DNA of 64,000 nt from Pseudonocardia alni (lineage in GTDB: Bacteria; Actinomycetota; Actinomycetes; Mycobacteriales; Pseudonocardiaceae): NCBI RefSeq assembly GCF_002813375.1, contig NZ_PHUJ01000003.1:4464001-4528000 (forward strand), written 5' to 3'. Below the pieces are notes generated by a model. That model saw only the letters and a list, made by a program, of their open reading frames with translations, searched no databases and had not been told where the DNA came from. The position numbers were made by a program, and so were the translations under genes. Shown here in pieces: positions 36,690-45,118 of this stretch (position 1 is its first letter; every line of letters starts with the position of its first letter).

Positions 36690-37520
36690 GTGAGCGACGC
36701 GCCCGGTATCGACGCCCCGATCGGCATCTTCGACTCCGGAGTCGGGGGACTCACCGTCGCCCGCTCGGTCATCGACCTGCTGCCCGCCGAGCAGATCGTC
36801 TACGTCGGCGACACCGCGCACAGTCCCTACGGGCCGCGCCCGCTGGCCGACATCCGGCGCCTCGCGCTCGCCATCGGCGACGAGCTCGTCGACTCCGGGG
36901 TCAAGGCCCTGGTCATCGCCTGCAACTCCGCCTCGGCGGCCTGTCTCGCCGACTTCCGCGAGCGCTACCCGGTCCCGGTGGTCGAGGTCGTCCGCCCGGC
37001 CGTGCGCCGCGCCGTCGCCACCACCCGCAACGGCCGGATCGGCGTCATCGGCACCGCCGCGACCATCGCCTCGGGTGCCTACGCCGACGCCTTCGACGCC
37101 GCCCGCGACACCGAGATCACCTCGGTGGCCTGCCCCCGGTTCGTCGACTTCGTGGAGCGCGGCACCACCAGCGGACGCCAGGTCCTCGGCGTCGCCCAGG
37201 GGTACCTGGAACCGCTGCAGCGCGCCGGGGTCGACACCGTCGTCCTCGGCTGCACCCACTACCCGCTGCTGTCCGGGGTGCTGGAGATCGTCCTCGGCCC
37301 GGACGTGACGCTGGTGTCCTCGGCCGACGAGACGGCTCGCACCCTGGTCCGGACCCTGCACGCGCACGACCTGCTGCGCGACGACACGACTCCGCCCGCG
37401 CCGCACCGCTTCCTCGCCACCGGCGACCCGGAACCCTTCGCACGGCTCGGCCGCCGGTTCCTGGGCCCCGAGATCGGCTCGGTCGTGGGCCGCGCGGGCG
37501 CCGCGCTCCCGTCCGCCTGA
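36690..37520 (+). CDS. murI: Glutamate racemase
   Basis: MurI supplies D-glutamate for peptidoglycan. The 276-residue protein has [12 protein letters not shown] near residue 12, the first catalytic Cys in ACNSASAA, and the second in [11 protein letters not shown] 36690 lies three bases after the rhomboid stop, so the genes are coupled, as in the mycobacterial block (Rv1337-Rv1338). Confidence 0.96.
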   Translation: MSDAPGIDAPIGIFDSGVGGLTVARSVIDLLPAEQIVYVGDTAHSPYGPRPLADIRRLALAIGDELVDSGVKALVIACNSASAACLADFRERYPVPVVEVVRPAVRRAVATTRNGRIGVIGTAATIASGAYADAFDAARDTEITSVACPRFVDFVERGTTSGRQVLGVAQGYLEPLQRAGVDTVVLGCTHYPLLSGVLEIVLGPDVTLVSSADETARTLVRTLHAHDLLRDDTTPPAPHRFLATGDPEPFARLGRRFLGPEIGSVVGRAGAALPSA

Positions 37521-37542
37521 CAGCCACACCCGCTTCCCCGGA

Positions 37543-37568
37543 CCCACACCTGCCGCAGCAGGTGTGGG
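37543..37568 (+). terminator. Hairpin terminator after murI
   Basis: The arms CCCACACCTGC (37543-37553) and GCAGGTGTGGG (37558-37568) pair perfectly around CGCA, 22 bases after the murI stop. Confidence 0.8.
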
Positions 37569-37651
37569 AACCGGTCGACAGGTGTGGATGCGGACCGGGC
37601 GCGGGCGGGTCCGGCGCGGCGGTCGGGGGAGGCGGGGGTAGCGTTCCCGCC

Positions 37652-38026
37652 GTGATCGGAACGCTCGTCCTGGTGATCACCGTGGCGCTCTCGGCCACCG
37701 CGCTGTTCGGGCTGGTCACAACGGCGCTGAACCGGCCCCCGAGCCGGGTGCACACCGTCGCCGTCGGGATCTGTGTGGCGCTCATCGTCGTGCAGGCGGC
37801 GATCGCGGCGTACCGGGTCCTGCTCGGCGGGGTCACCCTGCCCGAGCAGTCGACCTTCCTCATCTACCTCGCCGTCGCGGTCTGCGTCCCGGTGATCGCA
37901 CTGCAGTTCGCCACCGCCGAGCCGAGCCGCTGGGGCGGCGCCGTGATCGCCGTCGGCGCGATCGGGACGCTCGTCGCCGTGCTGCGCCTGCAGGGCCTGT
38001 GGATCCCGGGGGTGCCCGGTGCCTGA
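37652..38026 (+). CDS. Small membrane protein, function unknown
   Basis: The 124-residue protein has four hydrophobic segments, with short polar loops (LNRPPSRVH, then TAEPSRWGG). I do not recognise a family beyond actinobacterial integral membrane protein. It overlaps the next small membrane protein gene by eight bases, so the two probably work together. GTG 37652 was chosen because the membrane segment starts directly after it. Confidence 0.7.
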   Translation: MIGTLVLVITVALSATALFGLVTTALNRPPSRVHTVAVGICVALIVVQAAIAAYRVLLGGVTLPEQSTFLIYLAVAVCVPVIALQFATAEPSRWGGAVIAVGAIGTLVAVLRLQGLWIPGVPGA

Positions 38027-38420
38027 GCCCCGCGCCACCGCCACCGGCCCCGGCCGCATCCTCATCGCCGTCTACGGCATCTTCGCGCTCTCGGCCTCGG
38101 CGCGGGCCGGTGTGCAGATCGCCGAACGGTTCGGCGAGGCGCCGCTCGCGTACTCGCTGTCCGCGCTCGCCGGCTTCGTCTACATCCTGGCCACCGTCGG
38201 TCTGGCGGGCACCGGCCCCGGCTTCCGCCGCCTCGCCTGGTCCGCCGTGGTCTTCGAGCTCGTCGGCGTGCTCGCCGTCGGCGCGTTCACCACGTTCGTC
38301 CCCGCCGACTTCCCCCGCGAGACGGTCTGGTCGCACTTCGGCGCCGGCTACGGCTTCGTCCCGCTGGTGCTGCCGTTCGTCGGGCTCTGGTGGCTGCGGC
38401 GTACCTCACGAACGGGTTAG
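38019..38420 (+). CDS. Small membrane protein, function unknown
   Basis: The 133-residue protein has four predicted membrane segments, the first from about residue 14. A charged stretch between segments one and two (QIAERFGEAP) and the C-terminal RRTSRTG are the only notable polar parts. It overlaps the preceding membrane-protein gene, forming a pair inserted between murI and the MBL-fold gene compared with Mycobacterium. Confidence 0.72.
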   Translation: MPEPRATATGPGRILIAVYGIFALSASARAGVQIAERFGEAPLAYSLSALAGFVYILATVGLAGTGPGFRRLAWSAVVFELVGVLAVGAFTTFVPADFPRETVWSHFGAGYGFVPLVLPFVGLWWLRRTSRTG

Positions 38421-38428
38421 GGTCGCGC

Positions 38429-39214
38429 ATGCGGCTGATCGTTCTCGGGTGCTCCGGCAGCGGCCCCGGACCCGAGTCCCCGGCATCGGGCTACCTCGTC
38501 GAGGCCGGGGCGACCCGCCTCACGCTCGACCTCGGCAACGGCACCCTCGGCGCCCTGCAACGGCACGCCGACCCGTTCTCCCTCGACGCCGCGGTGTTCA
38601 GCCATCTGCACCCCGACCACTGCTCGGACTTCCCGTCGTTGGTGGTGCACCGTCGCTACCACCCCCGGCCCCCGTTCGACGCGACCGCGCGCAAGCTGGT
38701 CGTGCACGCCCCGGCCGGTGCGCACGCCCGCTTCGCCCGCGCCGACGCCGTCACCGAGTCCGACTACGCCCGCACCGATCTCACCGACGTCTTCTCCTTC
38801 CACGACCTCGTGGTGGGGGAGCCGTTCACCGTCGGCACCGGTGAGGACGCCGTCACCGTCACCGCGTACGAGGTCGTGCACGTCTGCCCCGCCTACGCGC
38901 TGCGCCTCGAGCACCGCGGCCGGGTCCTGACCTACTCCGGGGACACCGCCGCCTGCCCCGGGCTCGTCGAGGCCGCCCGCGACGCCGACCTGCTGCTCTG
39001 CGAGGCCAGCTGGCCGCACGCCGAGGCCGGGCCGCCCGGGGTGCACCTGTCCGGACGGGAGGCGGGCGAGCACGCCGCGGCCGCCGGGGCGCAGCGGCTG
39101 GTCGTCACCCACGTCCCGGCCTGGTTCGACCGCGAGTCCCTCGGCGCCGAGGCCAAGGCGGCCTTCGGCGGGACCGTCGAGCTCGCCCGGCCCGACGCGG
39201 TGTTCGAGGTCTGA
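38429..39214 (+). CDS. MBL-fold hydrolase, Rv1339-like cyclic nucleotide phosphodiesterase
   Basis: The 261-residue metallo-beta-lactamase-fold protein has the metal motif [11 protein letters not shown] near residue 60 and a later [12 protein letters not shown] with the bridging Asp. Its position between murI and rph matches Rv1339, reported as an atypical cAMP phosphodiesterase in M. tuberculosis (established, from memory); the same role here is inferred from synteny. ATG 38429 is 9 bases after the previous stop. Confidence 0.85.
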   Translation: MRLIVLGCSGSGPGPESPASGYLVEAGATRLTLDLGNGTLGALQRHADPFSLDAAVFSHLHPDHCSDFPSLVVHRRYHPRPPFDATARKLVVHAPAGAHARFARADAVTESDYARTDLTDVFSFHDLVVGEPFTVGTGEDAVTVTAYEVVHVCPAYALRLEHRGRVLTYSGDTAACPGLVEAARDADLLLCEASWPHAEAGPPGVHLSGREAGEHAAAAGAQRLVVTHVPAWFDRESLGAEAKAAFGGTVELARPDAVFEV

Positions 39215-39236
39215 GCCGGCTTCCTACGATGGCCGG

Positions 39237-40034
39237 GTGACACGAACAGAGGGCAGGGCCGACGGCCGGACCGACGACGAGATGCGGCCGGTGACCATCA
39301 CCCGGGGCTTCCAGAAGCACCCCGCGGGATCGGTGCTGGTGGAGTTCGGTGACACGAAGGTGTTGTGCGCCGCCAGCGTCACCGACGGGGTACCGCGCTG
39401 GCGGAAGGGATCCGGCCTCGGCTGGGTCACCGCCGAGTACGCGATGCTGCCCTCGGCCACCGACACCCGCTCGTCGCGGGAGTCGGTGAAGGGCAGGATC
39501 GGCGGCCGCACCCACGAGATCTCCCGGCTGATCGGCCGGTCCCTGCGCGCCTGCATCGACCTGCGCGCGCTCGGCGAGAACACGATCGCGATCGACTGCG
39601 ACGTCCTGCAGGCCGACGGCGGCACCCGCACCGCGGCCATCACCGGCGCCTACGTGGCCCTGTGCGACGCCGTCACCTGGCTCGGCGAGCAGGGCAAGCT
39701 GTCGGACCCCAAGCCGATCTCCTGCCAGGTCGCCGCGGTGTCGGTCGGCGTTGTCGACGGCCGCGTCCGGCTCGACCTGCCCTACTCCGAGGACTCGCGG
39801 GCCGAGGTCGACACGAACGTCGTCGCCACCGAGACCGGCACCCTCATCGAGGTTCAGGGCACCGGCGAGGGCGCCACGTTCTCCCGCTCGACCCTCGACG
39901 CCATGCTGGACTCCGCGCTCGCCGGGATCGCCGAGCTGGCCCGCCTGCAGGTCGAGGTGCTCGCCGCGCCGCACCCGAAGATCGCCGCGCAGGCCGCCGA
40001 CGCCCCGGACACCGCGGGGGAGGGCGACGCGTGA
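39237..40034 (+). CDS. rph: Ribonuclease PH
   Basis: RNase PH trims tRNA 3' ends by phosphorolysis. The 265-residue protein shows [20 protein letters not shown] near residue 25, the [16 protein letters not shown] element, and the [15 protein letters not shown] phosphate-binding part. It overlaps rdgB by four bases, the same pairing as Rv1340-Rv1341. Confidence 0.96.
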   Translation: MTRTEGRADGRTDDEMRPVTITRGFQKHPAGSVLVEFGDTKVLCAASVTDGVPRWRKGSGLGWVTAEYAMLPSATDTRSSRESVKGRIGGRTHEISRLIGRSLRACIDLRALGENTIAIDCDVLQADGGTRTAAITGAYVALCDAVTWLGEQGKLSDPKPISCQVAAVSVGVVDGRVRLDLPYSEDSRAEVDTNVVATETGTLIEVQGTGEGATFSRSTLDAMLDSALAGIAELARLQVEVLAAPHPKIAAQAADAPDTAGEGDA

Positions 40035-40720
40035 GGATCCTGCTCGCCACCCGCAACGCCAAGAAGCTCGTCGAGCTGCGCCGGATCACCGAGGCCGCCG
40101 GGCTCTCCGGGGTGGAGATCGTCGGGCTCGCCGACGTCCCCGAGTTCCCGGAGGCCACCGAGACCGGCGCGACCTTCGCCGCGAACGCGCTCGCCAAGGC
40201 CCGCGACGCCGCCGCCGCGACCGGGCTGCCCGCGATCGCCGACGACTCCGGCATCACCGTCGACGCCCTGAACGGCATGCCGGGCATCTTCTCCGCCCGC
40301 TGGTCCGGCCGGCACGGCGACGACGAGGCCAACCTGCAGCTGCTGCTCGGGCAGACCACCGACGTCCCCGACGAGCGCCGCGGCGCCGCGTTCGTGTGCG
40401 CCGCCGCGCTGGTGACGCCCGACGCGGCCACCGCAGGCCCCGACACCGACCCCGCCTCCGGCGACACCGTCGGCACCGATGGCCCCGACGCGGAGGCCTC
40501 CGTGCCCGGGCGCACCGTGGTGCACGGGACGTGGCGGGGCACCCTGCTGCGCGCCCCGCGGGGGGAGAACGGCTTCGGCTACGACCCGATCTTCGCCCCG
40601 GAGGGCGACGGCCGCTCCTCGGCCGAGCTCAGTGCCGAGGAGAAGGACGCCGCCTCGCACCGGGGGACCGCGCTGCGCGCGCTCGTCCCGCACCTGCAGG
40701 CGCTGCTCGCCGACGGCTGA
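40031..40720 (+). CDS. rdgB: Non-canonical purine NTP pyrophosphatase (RdgB/HAM1)
   Basis: The enzyme clears dITP and XTP. The 229-residue protein begins with [14 protein letters not shown] (family S/T-x-N-x-x-K motif) and has [16 protein letters not shown] and NGFGYDPIF. An insert rich in Asp, Pro and Gly (about residues 134-157, [16 protein letters not shown]) makes it longer than the roughly 200 residues usual. GTG 40031 overlaps the rph stop (GTGA). Confidence 0.95.
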   Translation: MRILLATRNAKKLVELRRITEAAGLSGVEIVGLADVPEFPEATETGATFAANALAKARDAAAATGLPAIADDSGITVDALNGMPGIFSARWSGRHGDDEANLQLLLGQTTDVPDERRGAAFVCAAALVTPDAATAGPDTDPASGDTVGTDGPDAEASVPGRTVVHGTWRGTLLRAPRGENGFGYDPIFAPEGDGRSSAELSAEEKDAASHRGTALRALVPHLQALLADG

Positions 40721-40723
40721 GGA

Positions 40724-41122
40724 CTACTCGGGAGCGGGCTCGGCGAGGACGCGCTGCGCGATCCGGAACGCCGAGTTCGCCGCCGGGACCCCGCAGTAGA
40801 TCGCGGTCTGCAGGATGATCTCGACGATCTCGTCGCGGGTCAGGCCGTTGCGCCGGGCCGCCCGCACGTGCAGCTCGAACTCCTCCCAGTGCCCGTGCGC
40901 GACGAGCGCGGTCAGCGTCACCGCCGAGCGCATCCGGCGCTCCAGCCCGGGGCGGGTCCAGATCTCGTTCCACGCATAGCGGGTGATCAGCTTCTGGAAG
41001 TCCGCGGTCGTGTCGTCGACGCGGCCCAGCGCCGCGTCGACGTAGTCCGAGCCGAGGACCTCGCGGCGCACGGCCAGCCCGTCGGCGTCCAGTTCGGCGG
41101 GGTCGATACCCGAGTCGCTCAT
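40724..41122 (-). CDS. 4-carboxymuconolactone decarboxylase family protein
   Basis: The 132-residue protein matches single-domain PcaC-type proteins: TLTALVAHGHWEEFELHVRAARRNGL in the centre, followed by EIVEIILQTAIYCGVPAAN. The enzyme decarboxylates gamma-carboxymuconolactone in the protocatechuate pathway, but no other pathway gene is nearby, so the substrate is uncertain. ATG 41122 is used. It is convergent with rdgB with three bases between. Confidence 0.85.
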   Translation of the reverse strand: MSDSGIDPAELDADGLAVRREVLGSDYVDAALGRVDDTTADFQKLITRYAWNEIWTRPGLERRMRSAVTLTALVAHGHWEEFELHVRAARRNGLTRDEIVEIILQTAIYCGVPAANSAFRIAQRVLAEPAPE

Positions 41123-41149
41123 GGTCGGCAGCCTCTCACGGCCGACCGC

Positions 41150-41285
41150 GACGGCACGCGCGCCGACCGCGGCCGGTGGCGCGTCCGGAGGTGCCCGGCC
41201 ACGCCGGACGGCTGCGGCCGGCGGCGCACACGGGGGAGCCCGGTCACGTGCGACGACCGCGGCCGACGGCACCGGCACGGGTCTC
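41150..41285. repeat. Degenerate GC-rich repeats upstream of the TVP38 gene
   Basis: The stretch before the TVP38 gene holds about three imperfect copies of a 42-45-base unit (each with GCGGCCGGYGGCGC-like core). In the reading frame of the downstream gene they would encode Ala-Gly-Arg repeats, but a start here lacks a ribosome site. I see no other gene in it. Confidence 0.4.
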
Positions 41286-41291
41286 GGTACC

Positions 41292-42014
41292 GTGATCTCC
41301 GTGCGGTGGTGGCGGTTTCTGCTGGGCTGCCTCGGGCTGGTGCTCGCGGCCGCACTCGTCGTACTCGTGGCCCGGTCCCTGGGGCTGTCCGCCGTCCCCC
41401 GGTTCGGTGAGCTGCGCCGGGCCGTGGAGTCCGCCGGGATCTGGGGCCCGGTCGTGTTCGTGCTGCTCCAGGTCGCGCTGAACGTCCCGCCCTTCCCCCG
41501 GACGGTGTTCACCGTGTCCGCCGGGGTGCTGTTCGGCGCCGTCGGCGGTGCGGCGCTGACCCTGTTCGCGACCGCGCTGTCCGCGGTCGTGGCGTTCGCG
41601 CTCGTCCGGGTCACCGGTGGGCGGCTCGTCGCCCGCTACGCCGGCCACCCGCGCGCGGTCTGGGTGCGCCGCAGGCTCGACCACCACGGAGTGCTCGCGG
41701 TGACGTCACTGCGGCTGATCCCGATGGTGCCGTTCGCGGTGCTCAACTACCTGTCCGGGCTGTCCCAGGTGCGGTTCTGGCCCTACCTGGTCGGGACGGT
41801 GATCGGGTCGGCGCCGAGCACCATCGCCGTCGTGGCCCTCGGCGACGCGGTGACCGGGCACGTGCCGCCGGCCCTGCTGCTGGTCTCCGGGATCTGCGCG
41901 GTGCTCGGGCTCGGTGGGGTGCTGCTCGCCGCGCGGCGGCCACTGCCGGACGAGGCCGACGCCGTCGCGCCCGGGGGCGCGGAGCCGACCCGGACCGCGC
42001 CGCCCGCCGGGTGA
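41292..42014 (+). CDS. TVP38/TMEM64 family membrane protein
   Basis: The 240-residue protein belongs to the VTT/DedA-related group of lipid-scramblase-like membrane proteins. It has a signature FPRTVFTVSAGVLFGAVGG region around residue 75, followed by SLRLIPMVPFAVLNYLSG and YLVGTVIGSAPSTI. About six hydrophobic segments are visible. GTG 41292 or GTG 41301 can be the start. The polar tail is rich in Pro and Ala. Confidence 0.87.
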   Translation: MISVRWWRFLLGCLGLVLAAALVVLVARSLGLSAVPRFGELRRAVESAGIWGPVVFVLLQVALNVPPFPRTVFTVSAGVLFGAVGGAALTLFATALSAVVAFALVRVTGGRLVARYAGHPRAVWVRRRLDHHGVLAVTSLRLIPMVPFAVLNYLSGLSQVRFWPYLVGTVIGSAPSTIAVVALGDAVTGHVPPALLLVSGICAVLGLGGVLLAARRPLPDEADAVAPGGAEPTRTAPPAG

Positions 42015-42032
42015 GGCGGGCGACGCGACGCG

Positions 42033-42106
42033 TGCCGGCGGCGGGATTCGAACCCGCACTTGCACGGACCTAAACCGTGTCTCTCTGCCAGTTGGAGTAC
42101 GCCGGC
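42033..42106 (-). tRNA. tRNA with UAG (Leu) anticodon but short variable loop
   Basis: Read on the minus strand this folds as a tRNA: a perfect 7-bp acceptor (GCCGGCG/CGCCGGC), T arm GCGGG-TTCGAAT-CCCGC, anticodon stem CACGG/CCGTG with loop TTTAGGT (anticodon at 42072-42070), and discriminator A; CCA is not encoded. The loop equals that of ordinary tRNA-Leu(UAG), but the variable region is only five bases, whereas Leu tRNAs have a long arm. The D stem is just three pairs (CTC/GAG), with three unpaired bases before the anticodon stem. Its first base is the last base of the HNH gene stop codon. It may be a special or decayed tRNA. Confidence 0.8.
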
Positions 42107-42756
42107 TAGTTCTTTCGGCCGCACCAGGTATCGGTGAGGGCGTGGCAGTTCGCGCACAGGATACGAAGGTTCTCGAGCCGGTTGTCGGTGTGGTCGCCGT
42201 TCACGTGGTCGAGCTGGAGCGGGACGGGTCGTCCCTGCCACTCGGTCAGGCCACACCCCTCGCACCGCGCGGCCTTCAGCCCCTCCGCGACGAGCCGCCG
42301 GCGCAGGGTCGCGCTGCTGCGGTAGCTCGACCCGCGAACCAGGATGTCCGCCAGCGGGCGTGCCCGCCGCCCCGGGAAGGTCCGGCCCCGGGCCCAGGAA
42401 CGCCCCGTGAAGTGTGTCGTGTCGAGCTCGAGCGTCCGGATATGCGCGACCACCGCCCGGAACATGCCGCCGCTGGGCTCGTACCCGAGCCGCCGGAGCA
42501 CGGCGTGCACGCTGACCTCGGCCGCGACGGCCGCCCGCAGCTCGCCGTCGGTGTAGCGCCGTCGGTGGTTGCGGTGCCCGGGGTCGAGCGCGCCCGGGAT
42601 GTGGCTCGCGTCCGCGCCGGTCCGGACGATGTGGGCTCGCAGCTGGTCGTACCGCCCGGGCCGGATGCCCAGCCGGTGACACACCTCGCTCAACCGTCGC
42701 GACACCGCCACCGCCGCGACCAGCTCCTCGTCGGTCCACCGGCGGGCGCGGGGCAC
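42106..42756 (-). CDS. HNH endonuclease with two N-terminal repeat domains, abutting a tRNA
   Basis: The 216-residue protein ends in an HNH nuclease domain: CEGCGL, then LQLDHVNGDHTDNRLENLR (the catalytic His in LDHVNG), then LCANCHALTDTWCG, with two CxxC zinc pairs. Two repeats of about 55 residues precede it (RRWTDEELVAAVAVS and RRYTDGELRAAVAAE, each running to a conserved G-x-x-x..HI element) and look like HTH DNA-reading units. This form resembles homing-type HNH proteins. Its TAG stop shares a base with the tRNA 5' end, so RNase P processing would cut the joint transcript exactly at the stop codon. GTG 42756 is the start. Confidence 0.87.
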   Translation of the reverse strand: MPRARRWTDEELVAAVAVSRRLSEVCHRLGIRPGRYDQLRAHIVRTGADASHIPGALDPGHRNHRRRYTDGELRAAVAAEVSVHAVLRRLGYEPSGGMFRAVVAHIRTLELDTTHFTGRSWARGRTFPGRRARPLADILVRGSSYRSSATLRRRLVAEGLKAARCEGCGLTEWQGRPVPLQLDHVNGDHTDNRLENLRILCANCHALTDTWCGRKN

Positions 42757-42791
42757 GTCCGCTCACCCCGCGCCCGCCGGCCGGACGGGCA

Positions 42792-43259
42792 TCAGACCTT
42801 CCAGTCCCGGCGCAGCTTCGCCACGTGCCCGGTCGCCTTCACGTTGTACTGCGCGTCGACGATCGTGCCGTCCTCGCCGACCAGGAAGGTGGAGCGGATG
42901 ACCCCGGTGACCGTCTTGCCGTAGAGCTTCTTCTCACCGAAGGCGCCCCAGGCGGTGAGGACCTCGCGGTCCGGGTCGGACAGCAGCGGGAAGGTCAGCT
43001 CCTCGTTGTCGCGGAACGTCGCGAGCTTGGCGGGCTTGTCCGGGGAGATGCCCAGTACGTCGATGCCCGCGCCGTTCAGCTCGGCGAGGTTGTCGCGGAA
43101 GTCGCAGGCCTCCTTCGTGCAGCCCGGGGTGCTCGCCGCCGGGTAGAAGTAGACGACGACCTTGCGGCCGCGGTAGTCCGCCAGGGAGACGGCCGTGCCG
43201 TCGGCGTCGGCGAGGGTGAAGTCGGGGGCGGTGTCGCCCGCCTGCAGCCGTGTGCTCAT
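42792..43259 (-). CDS. bcp: Thioredoxin-dependent thiol peroxidase (Bcp/PrxQ)
   Basis: The 155-residue peroxiredoxin reduces peroxides with electrons from thioredoxin. The peroxidatic Cys and resolving Cys are in STPGCTKEACDFRD (a C-x4-C pair typical of atypical two-Cys PrxQ), and APDFTLADADG opens the fold. ATG 43259 is used. It stands alone, upstream of the HNH gene on the same strand. Confidence 0.95.
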   Translation of the reverse strand: MSTRLQAGDTAPDFTLADADGTAVSLADYRGRKVVVYFYPAASTPGCTKEACDFRDNLAELNGAGIDVLGISPDKPAKLATFRDNEELTFPLLSDPDREVLTAWGAFGEKKLYGKTVTGVIRSTFLVGEDGTIVDAQYNVKATGHVAKLRRDWKV

Positions 43260-43532
43260 GACGATCAGCGTGCCACCCGCCGGGCGGGCCGCGGAGCCGA
43301 GTGCGGTGCCTGTGGACGTACCGGCCGGTTGTGGACGGGATGCGGCGCGGACGACCATCGGGCCGACCCGATCGGCGGCGCGCCGGTGGCCGGGCGCGCG
43401 GACCGGACCCTGCGGTGGCTACGGTGTGTGCCACGCCGCTCGCGGTGCCCGGACGTCGGTGTCGGGGCAGCGTCGGGCGCGAGCAGCAGGAGTCCCGGGC
43501 GCGGACGCGTACCGGCCGAACCGGAGGTGGAC

Positions 43533-43757
43533 GTGGTGGCCCGCGACCCCGAGAACATCCAGCGCGAGATCGAGAAGACCCGGGACGCGCTGGCCGAGAG
43601 TCTGGACGCCCTGGCGGACCGGGCGAACCCGAAGAACCTCATCGAGGGCGGCAAGGAGCAGCTCGCGGAGCGGCTCGCCGACCCGAAGGTCAAGTACTCG
43701 CTGATCGCGGTCGGCGCGCTGGTCGGGCTGGCGATCGTCCGCTCGATCTTCCGCTAG
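43533..43757 (+). CDS. DUF3618 family small membrane-associated protein
   Basis: The 74-residue protein begins with the DUF3618 signature RDPENIQREIEKTRDALAESLDALADR and ends in one membrane helix (SLIAVGALVGLAIVRSIFR-like). The function of the family is unknown. GTG 43533 was chosen because GGAGG lies six bases upstream; a GTG two codons earlier is possible. Confidence 0.85.
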   Translation: MVARDPENIQREIEKTRDALAESLDALADRANPKNLIEGGKEQLAERLADPKVKYSLIAVGALVGLAIVRSIFR

Positions 43758-43771
43758 ACCGCCTGCACGCC

Positions 43772-43803
43772 ACGCCCGGCCGGTGCCCGCACCGGCCGGG
43801 CGT
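43772..43803. terminator. Bidirectional hairpin terminator
   Basis: The arms 43772-43786 and 43789-43803 pair over 14-15 bases around a CCCG loop, between the DUF3618 gene and the convergent reductase gene. Confidence 0.75.
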
Positions 43804-43810
43804 TCGTGTG

Positions 43811-45028
43811 TCAGGACAGCGAGTCGCGCAGCTCCAGCGTCGCGGCGCGGTCGGCACCCTCGGCCAGCGGGCGGCGGTAGCGGGCGACGAGCCGGGCCGC
43901 GCCGAACCCGGCGACGGCGACGAGGTCGTCGCCGCGCAGGTAGCCGAGCACCGTGCCCTTCACCGGGCCGTCGTCGAGACCCTCGCCGTGCAGCGGCAGC
44001 AGCGAGTCCGCGCGGTCCGGCCGCCCGACGAGCTGGATCTTCATACCGAACTGGTCGGACCAGAAGAACGGCACCGCGGCGGGCGGCGGGGTCGTGCCGG
44101 TGATGTCCGCGGCGACCGCGGCGGCCTGGTCGCTCGCCGAGGTCCAGTGCTCCAGCCGGGTGCGCTCGCCGGTGTCCGGGTCGGTCCAGGCGGCCGCGTC
44201 GCCCGCCGCCCACACTCCGGGCAGCCCGTCGACCCGGCCGCGGTGGTCGCAGGGGATGCCGTCGGCGACGTCGACGCCGGTGGCCTCCAACCAGCCCAGG
44301 TCGAGCATGCCGCCGACGCCGACGACGATCTCGTCGGCGTTCACCGTCGACCCGTCGGAGAGCGTGGCGCCCGAGTCCGTCAGCTCCGACACCGACACCC
44401 CGGTACGCAGGTCGACCCCGGCATCGCCCATCAGCCGGGCCACGACCGCACCGGCCTGCTCGCCCAGCAGCCGTGCCATCGGCACGCTGCCGGTCTCGAC
44501 CACGGTCACCGTGACACCCCGGTCCCGGGCGGTGCTCGCGACCTCGGCCCCGATGAACCCGGCACCCACCACCAGCAGCGACGACGCCGAGGCCAGCGCG
44601 TCGCGCAGTTGCTCGGACTCGTCGACGGCACGCAGCAGGTGCGCGGAGTCGGGCTGGTCGTCGAGCACCCGGGAGGTGACCCCCACGGCGAGGACGACGG
44701 CGTCGGCGTGCAGGACGGTGCCGTCGTCGAGCTCGACCTCGGAGCCGTCGGCCGGGTCCTCGGCGGGCCGTAGGGCGACCGCGGAGCGGCCGAGGTGGGT
44801 GCGTACGCCGAGCTCGTCGAGGTCCTCGGCGGTGCACAGGTCGACCTTGGTGCGCTCCCACTCACCGGCCAGGAACTGCTTGGACAGCGGCGGGCGGTCG
44901 TAGGGGAGGTGCTCCTCGGCCCCCACCAGGCTGATCCGGCCCTCGTAACCGTCCCGGCGCAGGTTCTCCACCGTGCGCAGTCCGGCCAGCCCTGCGCCGA
45001 CCACCAGCACGTGTTCCGGCACGCTCAT
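43811..45028 (-). CDS. FAD-dependent ferredoxin/rubredoxin reductase
   Basis: The 405-residue flavoprotein has the FAD motif LVVGAGLAGLRTVENL, PYDRPPLSKQFLAGEW near residue 45, the NAD motif LLVVGAGFIGAEVAS mid-protein, and GVWAAGDAAAW. It is the same type as the reductase at 14368-15537, which sits with its ferredoxin. This copy stands alone with no ferredoxin or oxygenase nearby, so its partner (a P450 ferredoxin, for instance) must be encoded elsewhere. Confidence 0.92.
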   Translation of the reverse strand: MSVPEHVLVVGAGLAGLRTVENLRRDGYEGRISLVGAEEHLPYDRPPLSKQFLAGEWERTKVDLCTAEDLDELGVRTHLGRSAVALRPAEDPADGSEVELDDGTVLHADAVVLAVGVTSRVLDDQPDSAHLLRAVDESEQLRDALASASSLLVVGAGFIGAEVASTARDRGVTVTVVETGSVPMARLLGEQAGAVVARLMGDAGVDLRTGVSVSELTDSGATLSDGSTVNADEIVVGVGGMLDLGWLEATGVDVADGIPCDHRGRVDGLPGVWAAGDAAAWTDPDTGERTRLEHWTSASDQAAAVAADITGTTPPPAAVPFFWSDQFGMKIQLVGRPDRADSLLPLHGEGLDDGPVKGTVLGYLRGDDLVAVAGFGAARLVARYRRPLAEGADRAATLELRDSLS

Positions 45029-45118
45029 CTCCTACCTCCCTGCTCCGGGCCCGGACGGTGCGCCGGTCCCGCCCCGATCCTCGCGGACGGGGCACGGCGT
45101 CGCCGCGCGGCCCGGGCG

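Noticed and set aside
42033-42106. Reading the tRNA as an ordinary tRNA-Leu(UAG)
   Set aside because: The anticodon loop fits, but the long variable arm required for class II Leu tRNAs is missing, so the amino-acid identity is left open.
42033-42756. HEARO/OMEGA-type HNH system (IsrB-like) with guide RNA
   Set aside because: The HNH protein has no RuvC-like or IscB features and the adjacent RNA is a tRNA shape of 74 bases, not a long structured guide RNA.
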